Below are positions 1 to 9,518 of a stretch of 64,000 nt of DNA, piece after piece. Both the position numbers and the translations under genes were made by a program. The notes beneath the pieces are model-generated. The model was given only the letters and a program-made list of their open reading frames with translations. It did no database searches and was not told where the DNA came from. The first letter of the stretch is position 1. Each line of letters starts with the position of its first letter. Location: NCBI GenBank assembly GCA_020205615.1, contig CM035171.1, positions 123,570,893 through 123,634,892 of the forward strand, in the 5' to 3' direction. Source of the stretch: Panax quinquefolius. Taxonomy: Eukaryota; Streptophyta; Magnoliopsida; Apiales; Araliaceae.

Positions 1-373
1 ATATATTTAAGGTGTGTGATGAAATAAGATTGAGAGTATGTTCTTATATTTTAATTAATATATTTTCTTGTTAGATGTATTTAAATTTAAATTAATCAAT
101 CTATTATTAAAATTAGCCTCTGCATGTTTATCAACTAGTTAAAATAAAACTTATTAATTACTTTTTCTATTGGATGAATGATTTTTTTTACTGTATGTGA
201 TTTAAATTTGAGGTACATCCCCATGTTAATACTCAATAGATCAACTTGTATGAATACTCAATTAATATAAATAAACTTGTATTGTTAATTTTATAAATAA
301 AACTAAAAAATTATTAAATTTACTATATAATATACTTAATAAAATTTGAAAAGTATTGTAACTTTGGATACTA

Positions 374-615
374 CTCCCTCTATTCCTAAATAAGTGACGT
401 TTTGGAAGAAAAAAATTATTTCAAATTATCTGTCGTTTACAATTTTTTAGTAGAATAAATTATTTACTTTTCTATATCACCTTTACCTTCTCTCATTGTC
501 CCAAGAATTTCTCACTCTTAGTATTAATAGTTTTCAACTTTCCATAGAGAGGGTAGTGATAGAATTTCACACAAATTTTAATTATTAAATGACATTTATT
601 TAGGAATGGAGAGAG
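374..615. mobile_element. Stowaway-type MITE (Tc1/mariner, non-autonomous)
   Basis: Terminal inverted repeats start CTCCCTCTATTCCTAAATAA on the left and end TTATTTAGGAATGGAGAGAG on the right. Both ends are flanked by TA, the target duplication of Tc1/mariner elements. It is 242 bp long with no coding capacity. The terminal CTCCCTC is characteristic of plant Stowaway elements. Confidence 0.85.
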
Positions 616-711
616 TATTTAGTTGTTATAAATTTGAATAATATTAGATAGGAAAAGAATTGAAATTAAAATTTATATTTGTTATAGATTTAAATAATAC
701 TTATATTCTAA

Positions 712-774
712 TTAGAATAGGGAAGAAATAGGATCCGCTTTCTATTTAGAATAGGGAAGAAAAAGGATCCGCTC
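712..774. repeat. 34-bp tandem duplication
   Basis: Two copies of a unit beginning TTAGAATAGGGAAGAAA and ending GGATCCGCT, offset by 34 bp and differing at about one base. The duplication lies just before the GC-richer patch that may be a 5' UTR exon. Confidence 0.7.
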
Positions 775-1803
775 CCTATATCAATAACAAACTCAAAACC
801 CTTTCTCAACCACCAACCCATTGGCCCTGCTACTCCGGTCCCCTTCTCCCCTCCGGTCGCTCAATCTCAAGGTATTTATAAATAATTACGACTATCGTGA
901 CTATTTGTGTGTATATATGTGGCCTCTCTCTATATATGTATATCTGCTAGTAATTCCGCCATAGCTAATCCAGCTTGTAGTGTCCATGAAGTTGTACAAG
1001 AAATATATACAACATAAAATAAAATCATTTTTTTGGGTATTGCCACCAAAAGAAGTCAAGTTTTGTTGCAAGTAAATACATCAATATATTATTCATGTAT
1101 CTGTCTGACTATCCCATTGTGTCTACTAGTAGCAATAATCTACATGTATTTGTCACCATATATAGAACTAGTAATTGCCCGTGCCTGAAGGCAGGACATA
1201 ACCAAATCCTCCCTCTCGCTCTATTTCAACAATCTGAAAATTAGAATGAATCTTAACGTCCTTTTGCTTTCCCGCCCAAATCAATTAGAATGAATTTGAA
1301 CCGTTCTTGTGTTTTCCGTCCAAATTCAAAATGGGTTTTATCTTATTATTATTGATTACTCTTTTTTATTGAATTAATGATTATACTATTATGTAATTAT
1401 GTCACAAAATATATAACAAAGTTAAGTTATGGAGACTTATCTCAAGTAGTTTATTAATTCAACATGACTTGTGGAACATGAATTTTTAACATATACAAAA
1501 ATTTATATAAAAAGAACAAAAGGTAGGACTTTCAGTACAGCAGAAGTGCAATTTAAGAATGGTGTAATAGCTCATTTTTGGAGGAAGGGTATGAAGTGGA
1601 ACTTTAATTATAATATTTTGGGAGAAGGTTTCAACTCTCTGGTTCACTTAGTTCCCCCAAAATAAAACTCACAAATGCACAATTAGAGACTGCATAGTTT
1701 TACCCTGCCTAGGGAGATATCAGTTTACATGGAAGGTCATAATTGGGAGACTGATGCTGTTATGTATTACAACACATGGAATGAATCACTATTTGAAAAT
1801 ATA

Positions 1804-2037
1804 AAATTAAAAATCCACTTTCTAAATTAATGGCAAACTACAAAATCTCATTGAATATCTATATATTGATATTTGTCGTTGATAATATTAAAGTCAAACT
1901 TCTAGAATCGATATTTGAAATATAAAATAAAACAACCAAAATTAAAAATCCACTTTCTAAATTAATAGCAAACTACGAAATCTCATTGAATATCTATATA
2001 TTGATCTTTGTCGTTGATAATATTAAAGTCAAAACTT
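1804..2037. repeat. direct duplication of about 97 bp at 135-bp spacing
   Basis: The segment beginning AAATTAAAAATCCACTTTC at 1804 recurs at 1939 with only a few substitutions, ending near AATATTAAAGTCAAA in both copies. It is a local tandem duplication with a 38-bp spacer and no coding content. Confidence 0.8.
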
Positions 2038-2180
2038 CTCAAAACTTTGACTTTAACAGTGAACTCTAATTTTTGGATGATTGGAGTGTAAAACATACAA
2101 CCAAAAGGATTGAATCTATAGATATATTATTCAAATTTCAAAATTAATCATCCATGTTTATTTAAGGAGTTATGCTAGGG

Positions 2181-2303
2181 GTCTTAAATGAGATATGAAA
2201 TTCGGGGTCTCAAATACACGTGTCAGTTTGATATTGGTTACACGACGTCTTCATTATTAAATTAGCCACATGTGTATTTGAGGCCTGATAAGTCATTTAA
2301 GAA
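2181..2303. mobile_element. small foldback (MITE-like) element
   Basis: The left arm (CTTAAATGAG...CTCAAATACACGTG) matches the reverse complement of the right arm (CATGTGTATTTGAGGCC...CATTTAAG) over about 40 bp with mismatches. The unit is about 123 bp. No clear target duplication was found, so the superfamily is unknown. Confidence 0.55.
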
Positions 2304-2711
2304 GTTTTGATATTGGTTGTTTTGTGAGAATTTACACCGTTATGAGTTGTTTTTGTTGGTATTTCTACATTTCTCTTCTCACCGAAATTTAAAACTGTCT
2401 TTTGAGATATATAAATATCTGCATGTGGATTTTATAGTTTGTAGCTGACCCATTTGTCTTATTGAATAAGTGATAGATGACTAGTGATAGATGACTTTAT
2501 TGTGTATATGAAATTATGAATTCTTTCTCGACTTTGGTAGGTTACTTTGCGTGTTATAGGACTTCTCACCACTTAATTGCCTTGCAATATAGATGTCGGG
2601 GTAATTTCTTTATCCTCCCTTTGTCATGTGATTCATAGTGTCTTATTGAGTACTATGTTATTCTCCAGTCCTTAGTTTTGTTATAAACAAAACATATACA
2701 TTAGGGTAGTA

Positions 2712-2958
2712 CCTCCATCTGGAAATGAACGTCTTATTTCTTTTGTTTTTATGTATTTTAAATATTAAGGTTTGCATTTCACTTACTTAGACATGATTTT
2801 TTTCAATAATTATCTTAATAAATTATACTATATGAAGTTGAATAATTGAAAAAAAATAATACATTTTGCCAAATAGTGTCGAAGGCCAACCTTAATATTT
2901 GAAAGAAAAAAAAAGGTCAGCTAAAGTATCTAGGATTCTCATTTTAGGACAGAGGGAG
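2712..2958. mobile_element. Stowaway-like MITE, diverged
   Basis: The left end CCTCCATCTGGAAATGA pairs imperfectly with the right end TTTTAGGACAGAGGGAG, and both ends abut TA. The size (247 bp) and termini fit Stowaway. The divergence of the arms suggests an older copy than the one at 374-615. Confidence 0.65.
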
Positions 2959-3255
2959 TAATATATTTGTTTGCCTTCATTTTCATAGCTGTCTATTTAT
3001 ATTGTTATTATGCAGCTCCACCTCCATGTGCCTTATCTGGAGATACATGCATCGCCTACTGTTTAGTCTTATGAGTTTGTAACTTTGTATTCTCTTACAA
3101 TATTACTTGTGTATAAAAATGCCTTTGAATTGATTTCAATTCTTACCTAACAAACTTATGCATCAGGTGGTCACAGGTGATTCGTATGTGTTTCTTTCTG
3201 GAGTTCACATTTCTCTCAAATTAAGGTTGCAAGAGTCTAAAGGCTACTAATTAAA

Positions 3256-5158
3256 ATGAATCAACAACAGAAAGCTGCCAAGCTAATGGTAAGAAACCAC
3301 TCGTGTTTTTTTCAAAATTCATATATTTTGTCTCTAAGGAAATTAAATACTTGTTAAAGTAAGTAGTATGCTTATACTTAATTTCTTTGAATTGGCAGAT
3401 AAACAATGATCGAATTACTGAACTCCCAGACTTTATCCTTCACAAAGTGATTTCTTTGTTGCCGCTGAAAGAGGCAATCAGGACCAGTATTTTATCAAAA
3501 AGCTGGAGTTTGATATGGACAAATCACCCTGACATTATATTTGATGCCATCAATATACTTGGAAGCTCTTGTAATATATCTTGTTGTGTATCCACATTTA
3601 TTAAGCGGGTCAATCAGGTCATGTTTCAGCGTTCCAAGGGCCCAAAGATGGACTCGATAGCCATACGCTTTCCCGTCGGCCAACAACATGCGTCTCACAT
3701 TTCTAAGTGGATTAGTTGTGCAGTTACAAAGGGTGTTGAAAAAATCGATCTTGATTTATCTGATGAATGGGGTAGTTGTAATACCTCTTCAACTGCATCA
3801 GAGCAACATACATCTCCTTGTTGGCTTCTTGCATCCCCTGGAAAAGCATATTGTATGGTGAAGCATTTGCAGTTGACCTCATGTAGCTTCAGTTTGCTTT
3901 CAATTTCCAACACTAGTCTTGCTTCCCAGCTGGTCACTGTTGATCTGCGAGGTGTAGATATCACTGACGAACAACTGGAGGGTTTACTATCTACTTGTTT
4001 GTGTCTTGAGAGAATGGTTTTGCATTGTTGTGATGTATTAGTCAATTTCAAGTTAACAAATCCAAGCTCCAGGATGAAGCTCTTGACTATACAAAACTGT
4101 TCCAGAATAAAGAACATCCAACTTTATGCGGAGAATCTTGAAATGCTCGAATACACCGGTCATTTAGCTCACTTCTCGTTCAAGAATGTTCCAAAGTTGG
4201 CTCAAGTTTTTTTATGTTTTACGGGAGATAACAGACTCGATGGTGTAACTTATGCACTCTGCAGAATTGCTTATGATCTACCTCAGTTAAAGACTCTAAA
4301 TTTGATCTCAATACTGGCTATAACGGTGAGTGGAATAAGAGGGGGGGTTTCAGGAATCACAGTCGCTATATATGTTAATGTGCCCATACCTAGTTAATAG
4401 TCAAACATTAATTTTTAATCGTACTATTCTGGTTCATGTGCATGATATGTTGGACCCTCAATTGAACTAGCTAGCTAGTGTTGGCCGGGGTTGGATAAAT
4501 TCCTGCAACGCCATGTAGCCTTATTTGTGTAATACTAAGTTCATACTGTTTGTATTTCAGGCACTAGAGCTGCCAGAAAAAGTTCCTGCATTCGGCAACA
4601 TCAAACAATTGGTGCTTTCTGTTTGTCCCTTCCAAGATGAAGACACGCTCTGTTGGATTAGCTACATCCTGATGGCTTTCCCTTTGTTGAACAAGCTACA
4701 ATTAAATGTACGGAGTAAGAACTTAATTATATATATATATATATACCTCTTAATTAAGAAAAGTAGAAAACGAAATTCATGGGTTGAGTGGCAGCCTATG
4801 AGTTTGGCCAGATTACTACATGTGACTTAATTTTGTTTGCATGCAGTTGTTCTCCCCAGGCTTCATCAAACAATTGAAGGAAGTGGATAGACAAGTTCTG
4901 GAATGCCATCACAAGCATCTCAAGGAATTGGAGATAAACGGGTATTACGGCAACCAGCATGAAGTTGAGCTCCTGAAGTACCTAGTTGATAGTGCATTTC
5001 AACTTGATCTCCTCGTGGTTAATCCATGCCAGAAGGTATATAAAGGATTCAACGATTGGGATTCTGAAGAAGCAAACCCTCGCTACAAACTGACTATGGA
5101 AAAAGTTGTGCGACTTCATCAAGTCGTCCCCTCCACTGTCCAACTAAAAATTTTCTAA
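3256..5158 (+). CDS. F-box/FBD/LRR-like protein
   Basis: Predicted subunit of an SCF ubiquitin ligase that would recruit a substrate; the target is unknown. Exons: 3256-3288, 3399-4325, 4561-4707 and 4847-5158, all with GT-AG borders in phase 0, giving about 472 residues, a usual length for this family. The N-terminal F-box starts around residue 12 with DRITELPDFILHKVISLLP and a following LSKSW. A leucine- and cysteine-rich LRR-like middle follows. The C-terminal FBD-type segment contains HKHLKELEINGYYG, then LLKYLVDSA and LLVVNP. I chose the ATG at 3256 because it opens a short exon that splices in frame into the F-box; the alternative is the ATG at 3387 without splicing. No disabling change was seen. 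The family is large and fast-evolving in plants, so orthology cannot be assigned. Confidence 0.85.
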
Positions 5159-5376
5159 AATGTTAATTTGTTCTGCATGCATGTGCTCGCTCGCCTTCCC
5201 CTTCCCCTTCCCCTTCCCCTTCCTCTTCCTGTACTGGTTGCAAAACTACAACAGTAAATATATGATATGTTTTGTATATATTTGTTTAATCCATTGCCCA
5301 TGCTTTGGTTCTGTATGCGTCATAATTATTCAACTTTTTTTCTGCATTCCTCCTTTCTTTTAGGAGTGCTTCTACA

Positions 5377-5674
5377 GGGACTGGAAAATGGGACATTTTC
5401 CACCTTTTTTTTTTTTTTTTTTTTTTTATTGCGACTCTCAAAAAATGTATAGTATTTATTCCAACAGGAATTTTTACAAAATATAATGTTTTAGGTGTAA
5501 TTTGGATACATATACAAAAACAGGATTATACAGTCTGTTTTTGTATATGTATCCAAATTACACCTAAAACATTATATTTTAAAAAAAATTATTGAAATAA
5601 ATACTATACATTTTTTGAGAGTCACAATAAAAAATAATTAAAAAAAAAGTGAAAATGTCCCATTTTCCTATCCC
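5377..5674. mobile_element. long near-perfect foldback element
   Basis: A foldback element whose arms of about 130 bp pair across a loop of roughly 11 bp near 5530. The outer ends GGAAAATGGGACATTTTC (5383) and GAAAATGTCCCATTTTCC (5651) are exact reverse complements, and inner stretches such as TGTATCCAAATTACACC also pair. It starts about 220 bp after the F-box stop codon and could lie in that gene's 3' UTR. The left arm carries a T run of over 20. No certain target duplication was seen. Confidence 0.8.
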
Positions 5675-6512
5675 ATTCACCGGTCAGCCAAGACTTATTA
5701 TTCTTTTAGTAGAAACAGGGGAAGGTGCTTTCCAGGAAAAAAAAAATAGTAACTTGTAAGAGTAGTGTGAATGGATGAAGTCGGTCGGTCATTAGTCCCC
5801 TACATTTTTAACAAAATTTGTTTTATTAGTGAGGTAAATAAATGAAGATGATATTGATGACCCAACGAGAAATAAAGGAAAGAGTAGTAACGTTTAAGAT
5901 AATTAAATATATATATGTGCAAATAATTATATGTATGATGCGATGTTGAAACTAACCAACACATATTCCTTCAAAGTCTAAACAAGTAGGAGTACTTATT
6001 TCGCCTCCTAAAAGCAATCTCATTTCAATTTTTTTTTTCTAATAAATTTGTTAAATTTAAAATTTAAAATCGATGGGAATTTACTTTTATTTTAATTAAT
6101 ACAAACAGTTAATATTATAAACTATTTAAAAAAAAATTGTACTAAGTACAAACTTGTTATTTCAAAATTTTAAATAAAAATAAAAATAATTAAAATTCCA
6201 TATTCCTTCCATTTTTTTCTAAAACTTACAAACACGACCATAAAAATTATACTAATATCTTCTCATCCTGAATTTCCTATCCCTTCTCCTCTTATACTTT
6301 TTTTTCCATCCCAATTCCACCCCTTGAAAGTTGAAACTCACAAATATCTGTTATAGAATGAAGTCTTATTTATAAAATTTTATAAATATGAAAAAAATAT
6401 ATTTGTTCCATATTTATTCTTTAAAATGATAAATTATTTTTTAAATAGTCTCATTTTGTGTGGGATAGAGCCAATACATGCATGCGAGTTATAGAATTCT
6501 CTTCTTATACCA

Positions 6513-6691
6513 GAGAGCAGATCCTCTGTCCCTATTTTCTATGTTCCCCTTGTGTTCCCCCATTTAAATTTTGACACCTAATCTCTTACTTAATACTAAT
6601 TAAATTTAAAATTAAATAAATGACCAAGTGTCAAAATTTAAGTGAGAAGACACAAGAGGACAGGAAAAATGGAAACAGAAGATCTGCTCTC
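6513..6691. mobile_element. Mutator-type MITE with 9-bp TSD
   Basis: Terminal inverted repeats start GAGAGCAGATC and end GATCTGCTCTC, extended by imperfect pairing of CTCTGTCCCTATTTTC with its partner. The flanks CTTATACCA (6504-6512) and CTTATATCA (6692-6700) match at 8 of 9 positions, the duplication size of Mutator-like elements. It is 179 bp with no coding capacity. Confidence 0.75.
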
Positions 6692-6934
6692 CTTATATCA
6701 CTATCATGAATTCGGCTGACTTCCATCTCTTTGCAATTCAGTCCCTATATTTTATGTGACTTTGGGGATTGGGTCCATAAATTTTAGGTGACTTCACCCA
6801 ACTCCCCACTACCCCAACCTCAATACAGCATGTACACTTTTTCTTTCTTCTTCTTCCATTGACCTTTCTCAAGCAAGACGCGATATTTTCTTGTGAAAAA
6901 GAAATGTTACATCCCCACTGACTCGCATACAATC

Positions 6935-7504
6935 AAGGTTTTTAAACCCGGATCGGTCATCAAACTGAAAAAGTTACTGGGTGGATTGGTCATTGGTCCA
7001 ACTAGTGGTCGGACCGTTATTGACCCAGTGACGTCATTAATATATAATAAATAATAAATAATTAATTATATTAATTATTATTATAAATTGTATATAATAT
7101 TTAGTAAATATGTAAAATTAATCAATTTATCTACAAAAAAAAAAAAAAACTAAACATATCTAAGATACATTCAAATTCTGAAATTCAACCACAAGTTCAA
7201 GTTCAAGTGTTTGATTAAATGAATGCAAAAATATGTAAAATACCAAACAAAGTCTCAACTAAATTACTAAAATAAAATAAAATCCGTAATATATATTTTT
7301 TTTAATCTTTAAGGAGAGAGGTCAAACTTGGAAGTGAACCGATTCATTGGTTCATCAGGTCAACCGGTTCAACCAGCCGGTTCACCCGATTCTGAAGCAG
7401 TTTTTGAGCAGAAGTGGTTTAGTGGTCCAAACCGGACCGTTGAGTGAACCGGGTCCGATTTTTTTCGGTTCGACCGGCGGTCCAGTCCGGGTTTGAAAAC
7501 CTTT
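6935..7504. mobile_element. Mutator-type non-autonomous element, exact 9-bp TSD
   Basis: An exact CATACAATC flanks both ends (6926-6934 and 7505-7513). The termini AAGGTTTTTAAACCCGGA and the complement of TCCGGGTTTGAAAACC form an inverted repeat. The subterminal parts are rich in CCGG and GGTCC motifs, while the core is AT-rich. It is 570 bp with no transposase. The 9-bp duplication argues for the Mutator superfamily. A minus-strand open frame over the right end has no domain. Confidence 0.8.
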
Positions 7505-8328
7505 CATACAATCACACGCTTTATAAGATATATTTTCTCCATTACTTAACATAAGTCGTTTTAGAGAAATATTTTTGTTTCTAAATATAAATCTTTTGAG
7601 AATTTGAAGTAGTATTAATTGCTTAGTTTTCAATATTACCCAAAGTAATAAATATAACTTTAGTTCTCTTAATATTTTTTGTCCAATAAATAATTTTTTT
7701 TTTTTTTTCAATCTGAAGTGATATATGATAATTAATAATATATTTAATATTTTATAATTATTTTTTTAATATTTATGCATAACTCTAAAATAATTTATAT
7801 TAAAGAACAGAAGAAATATATAGTATGTGCCATTAGGCCAATCCTTTGTCAAAACAAAACAAAACAAAACCTAGGTTTAATAGTCCAACCAAGAAATGGT
7901 GCTTTCATAGTGAAATGACAAATCTCTTGCCCAATTTTATAAATAAAACAAATAGTTGGTGTTTGGTGGTAATTTTGTAATCATTATTCCCTCCCCCACC
8001 ATATAAAAAGGATCCTATCCTATCCTACCCTAAATAAGGAAGACCTACCTACTTCATTAGTATTTGTCATTTCATAGCAACCTAATGATGAAAGGCATCA
8101 TTATTTTTTTATATTCAAGCTAACATAATTACTACTACTATATACGTATTCCCTTAATAAATAGGTTACCCGTCCCACAACTATCTTGTACCGACATATC
8201 AATCAAAATTAAGCTCATTCATGTCCATAATTGATTAATTGTAACGTATGTGTAAATACAAGATAGATAAAAATTATAAATTATTTTATTTAATCTTCGC
8301 ATATATTCTCATATTAGTTGTATTTCAA

Positions 8329-8331
<3 letters not shown>

Positions 8332-8364
<33 letters not shown>
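8332..8364. repeat. TA dinucleotide microsatellite
   Basis: An uninterrupted TA run, one of many in the window. Similar runs occur near 8731-8755, 8967-8988, 14894-14927, 60468-60505, 62791-62824 and 62934-62984. Confidence 0.9.
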
Positions 8365-8367
<3 letters not shown>

Positions 8368-8440
8368 CGAGGATCTTAAAATCACCACTTATACAACTCA
8401 CCTTACCTCTCCTTTTTAACGATTTCCGTGATCATGATAT

Positions 8441-8530
8441 TTGATCATACAGTAAATCTATACTTTTTTAATGACGCTTATATGTTGTCCGTCATCATTA
8501 AAAGATAAACGAACGATTGTATGAATGAAC
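8441..8530. repeat. foldback unit, copy 1
   Basis: The core TTTTTAATGACG and CGTCATCATTAAAAG pair around a TATATGTTGTC loop, with weaker outer pairing. The loop and the GACG/CGTC stem resemble the unit at 8814-8907, so these are two members of one short hairpin family. Confidence 0.6.
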
Positions 8531-8724
8531 CGTCACGATTCGGCTACTAAATTTAAGTGGTGAATCGAATAAAGGGTGAGCTCAGCAGGTTCTTGAGTTT
8601 TTATTTTATTTTATTTTTATGCACAAATTTACTTCCACCGTTTTAAAGTTAAAGTTACATTTTAATTCATGAAATCATAAATTTGATTTTAATTTTTTTA
8701 ATATAAAATGGAGTACTTTTTAAA

Positions 8725-8755
<31 letters not shown>

Positions 8756-8813
8756 CGGTTTGGATCAATCAGATACTTATCTTCTTATCTACTATTGTCA
8801 TTTTTTAGTGAGC

Positions 8814-8907
8814 GGTTTGATTAAATACAACTGTCGCTCATACTTTTAACGACGCTATATGTTGTCCGTCGCTAAAAGTATAGGCAGCATTGTATTTAAT
8901 CAAAACC
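8814..8907. repeat. foldback unit, copy 2
   Basis: Arms of about 41 bp pair with few mismatches: the left arm opens GGTTTGATTAAATACAA and the right arm closes TTGTATTTAATCAAAACC. The stem ends CTTTTAACGACG / CGTCGCTAAAAG around CTATATGTTGTC. AGCGACGG-type hairpins of this sort are common in the subterminal parts of plant CACTA elements, so this may be a fragment or MITE of that group, which is inference. Confidence 0.65.
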
Positions 8908-9518
8908 GTCAGCCTAAAGAACGAAAGAATGTGAGTGAAAGTAAAATAAGTATGAAACTGATCGTTATATATATATATATATATATATCCCTGAGCCATG
9001 GCCATGTAATAGGCTGCAAGTCAGATCCCACATTAATAAAATATGGAGTAACATACCAGGACAGGAGAGGAGAGGAGAGGAGACAGGACCACAGTCCAAA
9101 TCAAAGAGAAGGCAGACATGGTGTTACTAGTGCTTTTCCTTTAAAGAGTGGTGCTGCTTAATTTAATTTGGTTTACTGAAAGTCATTTATGAGCTACTGA
9201 TGTGTTTTTGTCCAGTGTTCACTGAAGGATGACAACAATTGTGCTTTCTTTCTGTTGGGACATGGTGAGTTTTTTCAACTGAATAAGGTACTTAATTGAT
9301 TAATTTATTGTCATTTTCTATTTATTATTCTTATTTTGGGTTAATGATTGCCAATTATTATGTACCAAATTTAGTCATAAGAAAAGCCCAGTTTCCTCTT
9401 CTTCTTCTTCCATGGATCTTTTCTTTGTTCTGTGAGTTCTTCAATTCCATAAAGATTGAAACTTTCTACTTGTAGGCCATTGTTTAACCCTAGACAGATA
9501 CTCAAGAAGAAGAAAATC

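Larger units (their letters stand above)
1..3255. other. gene-free upstream region with MITEs
   Basis: AT-rich DNA upstream of the F-box gene. It holds two Stowaway-like MITEs, a foldback element and two short tandem duplications, each listed separately. A GC-richer, pyrimidine-rich patch at about 785-872 ends in AAG/GTATTT, so it could be a non-coding first exon (5' UTR) of the F-box gene, but nothing proves this. A 64-codon open frame at 1471-1665 has no recognisable domain and I do not call it a gene. Confidence 0.6.
5675..9518. other. gene-free region with DNA transposons and AT repeats
   Basis: There is no supported gene between the F-box and CHUP1-like genes. The region holds two elements with Mutator-type 9-bp duplications (6513-6691 and 6935-7504), two related short foldback units (about 8441-8530 and 8814-8907), TA microsatellites near 8332, 8730 and 8968, and a GGAGA-type purine tract at about 9064-9085. 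The last few hundred bases should contain the promoter and 5' UTR of the CHUP1-like gene, but no TATA box was picked with confidence. Confidence 0.6.

Noticed and set aside
3495..4117. Two minus-strand open frames inside the F-box gene
   Set aside because: They overlap the coding strand of exon 2 with clear F-box/LRR homology and have no domain of their own.
7382..7711. Minus-strand 109-codon open frame
   Set aside because: It spans the right end of the 6935-7504 Mutator-type element and shows low-complexity Leu/Lys content without any motif.
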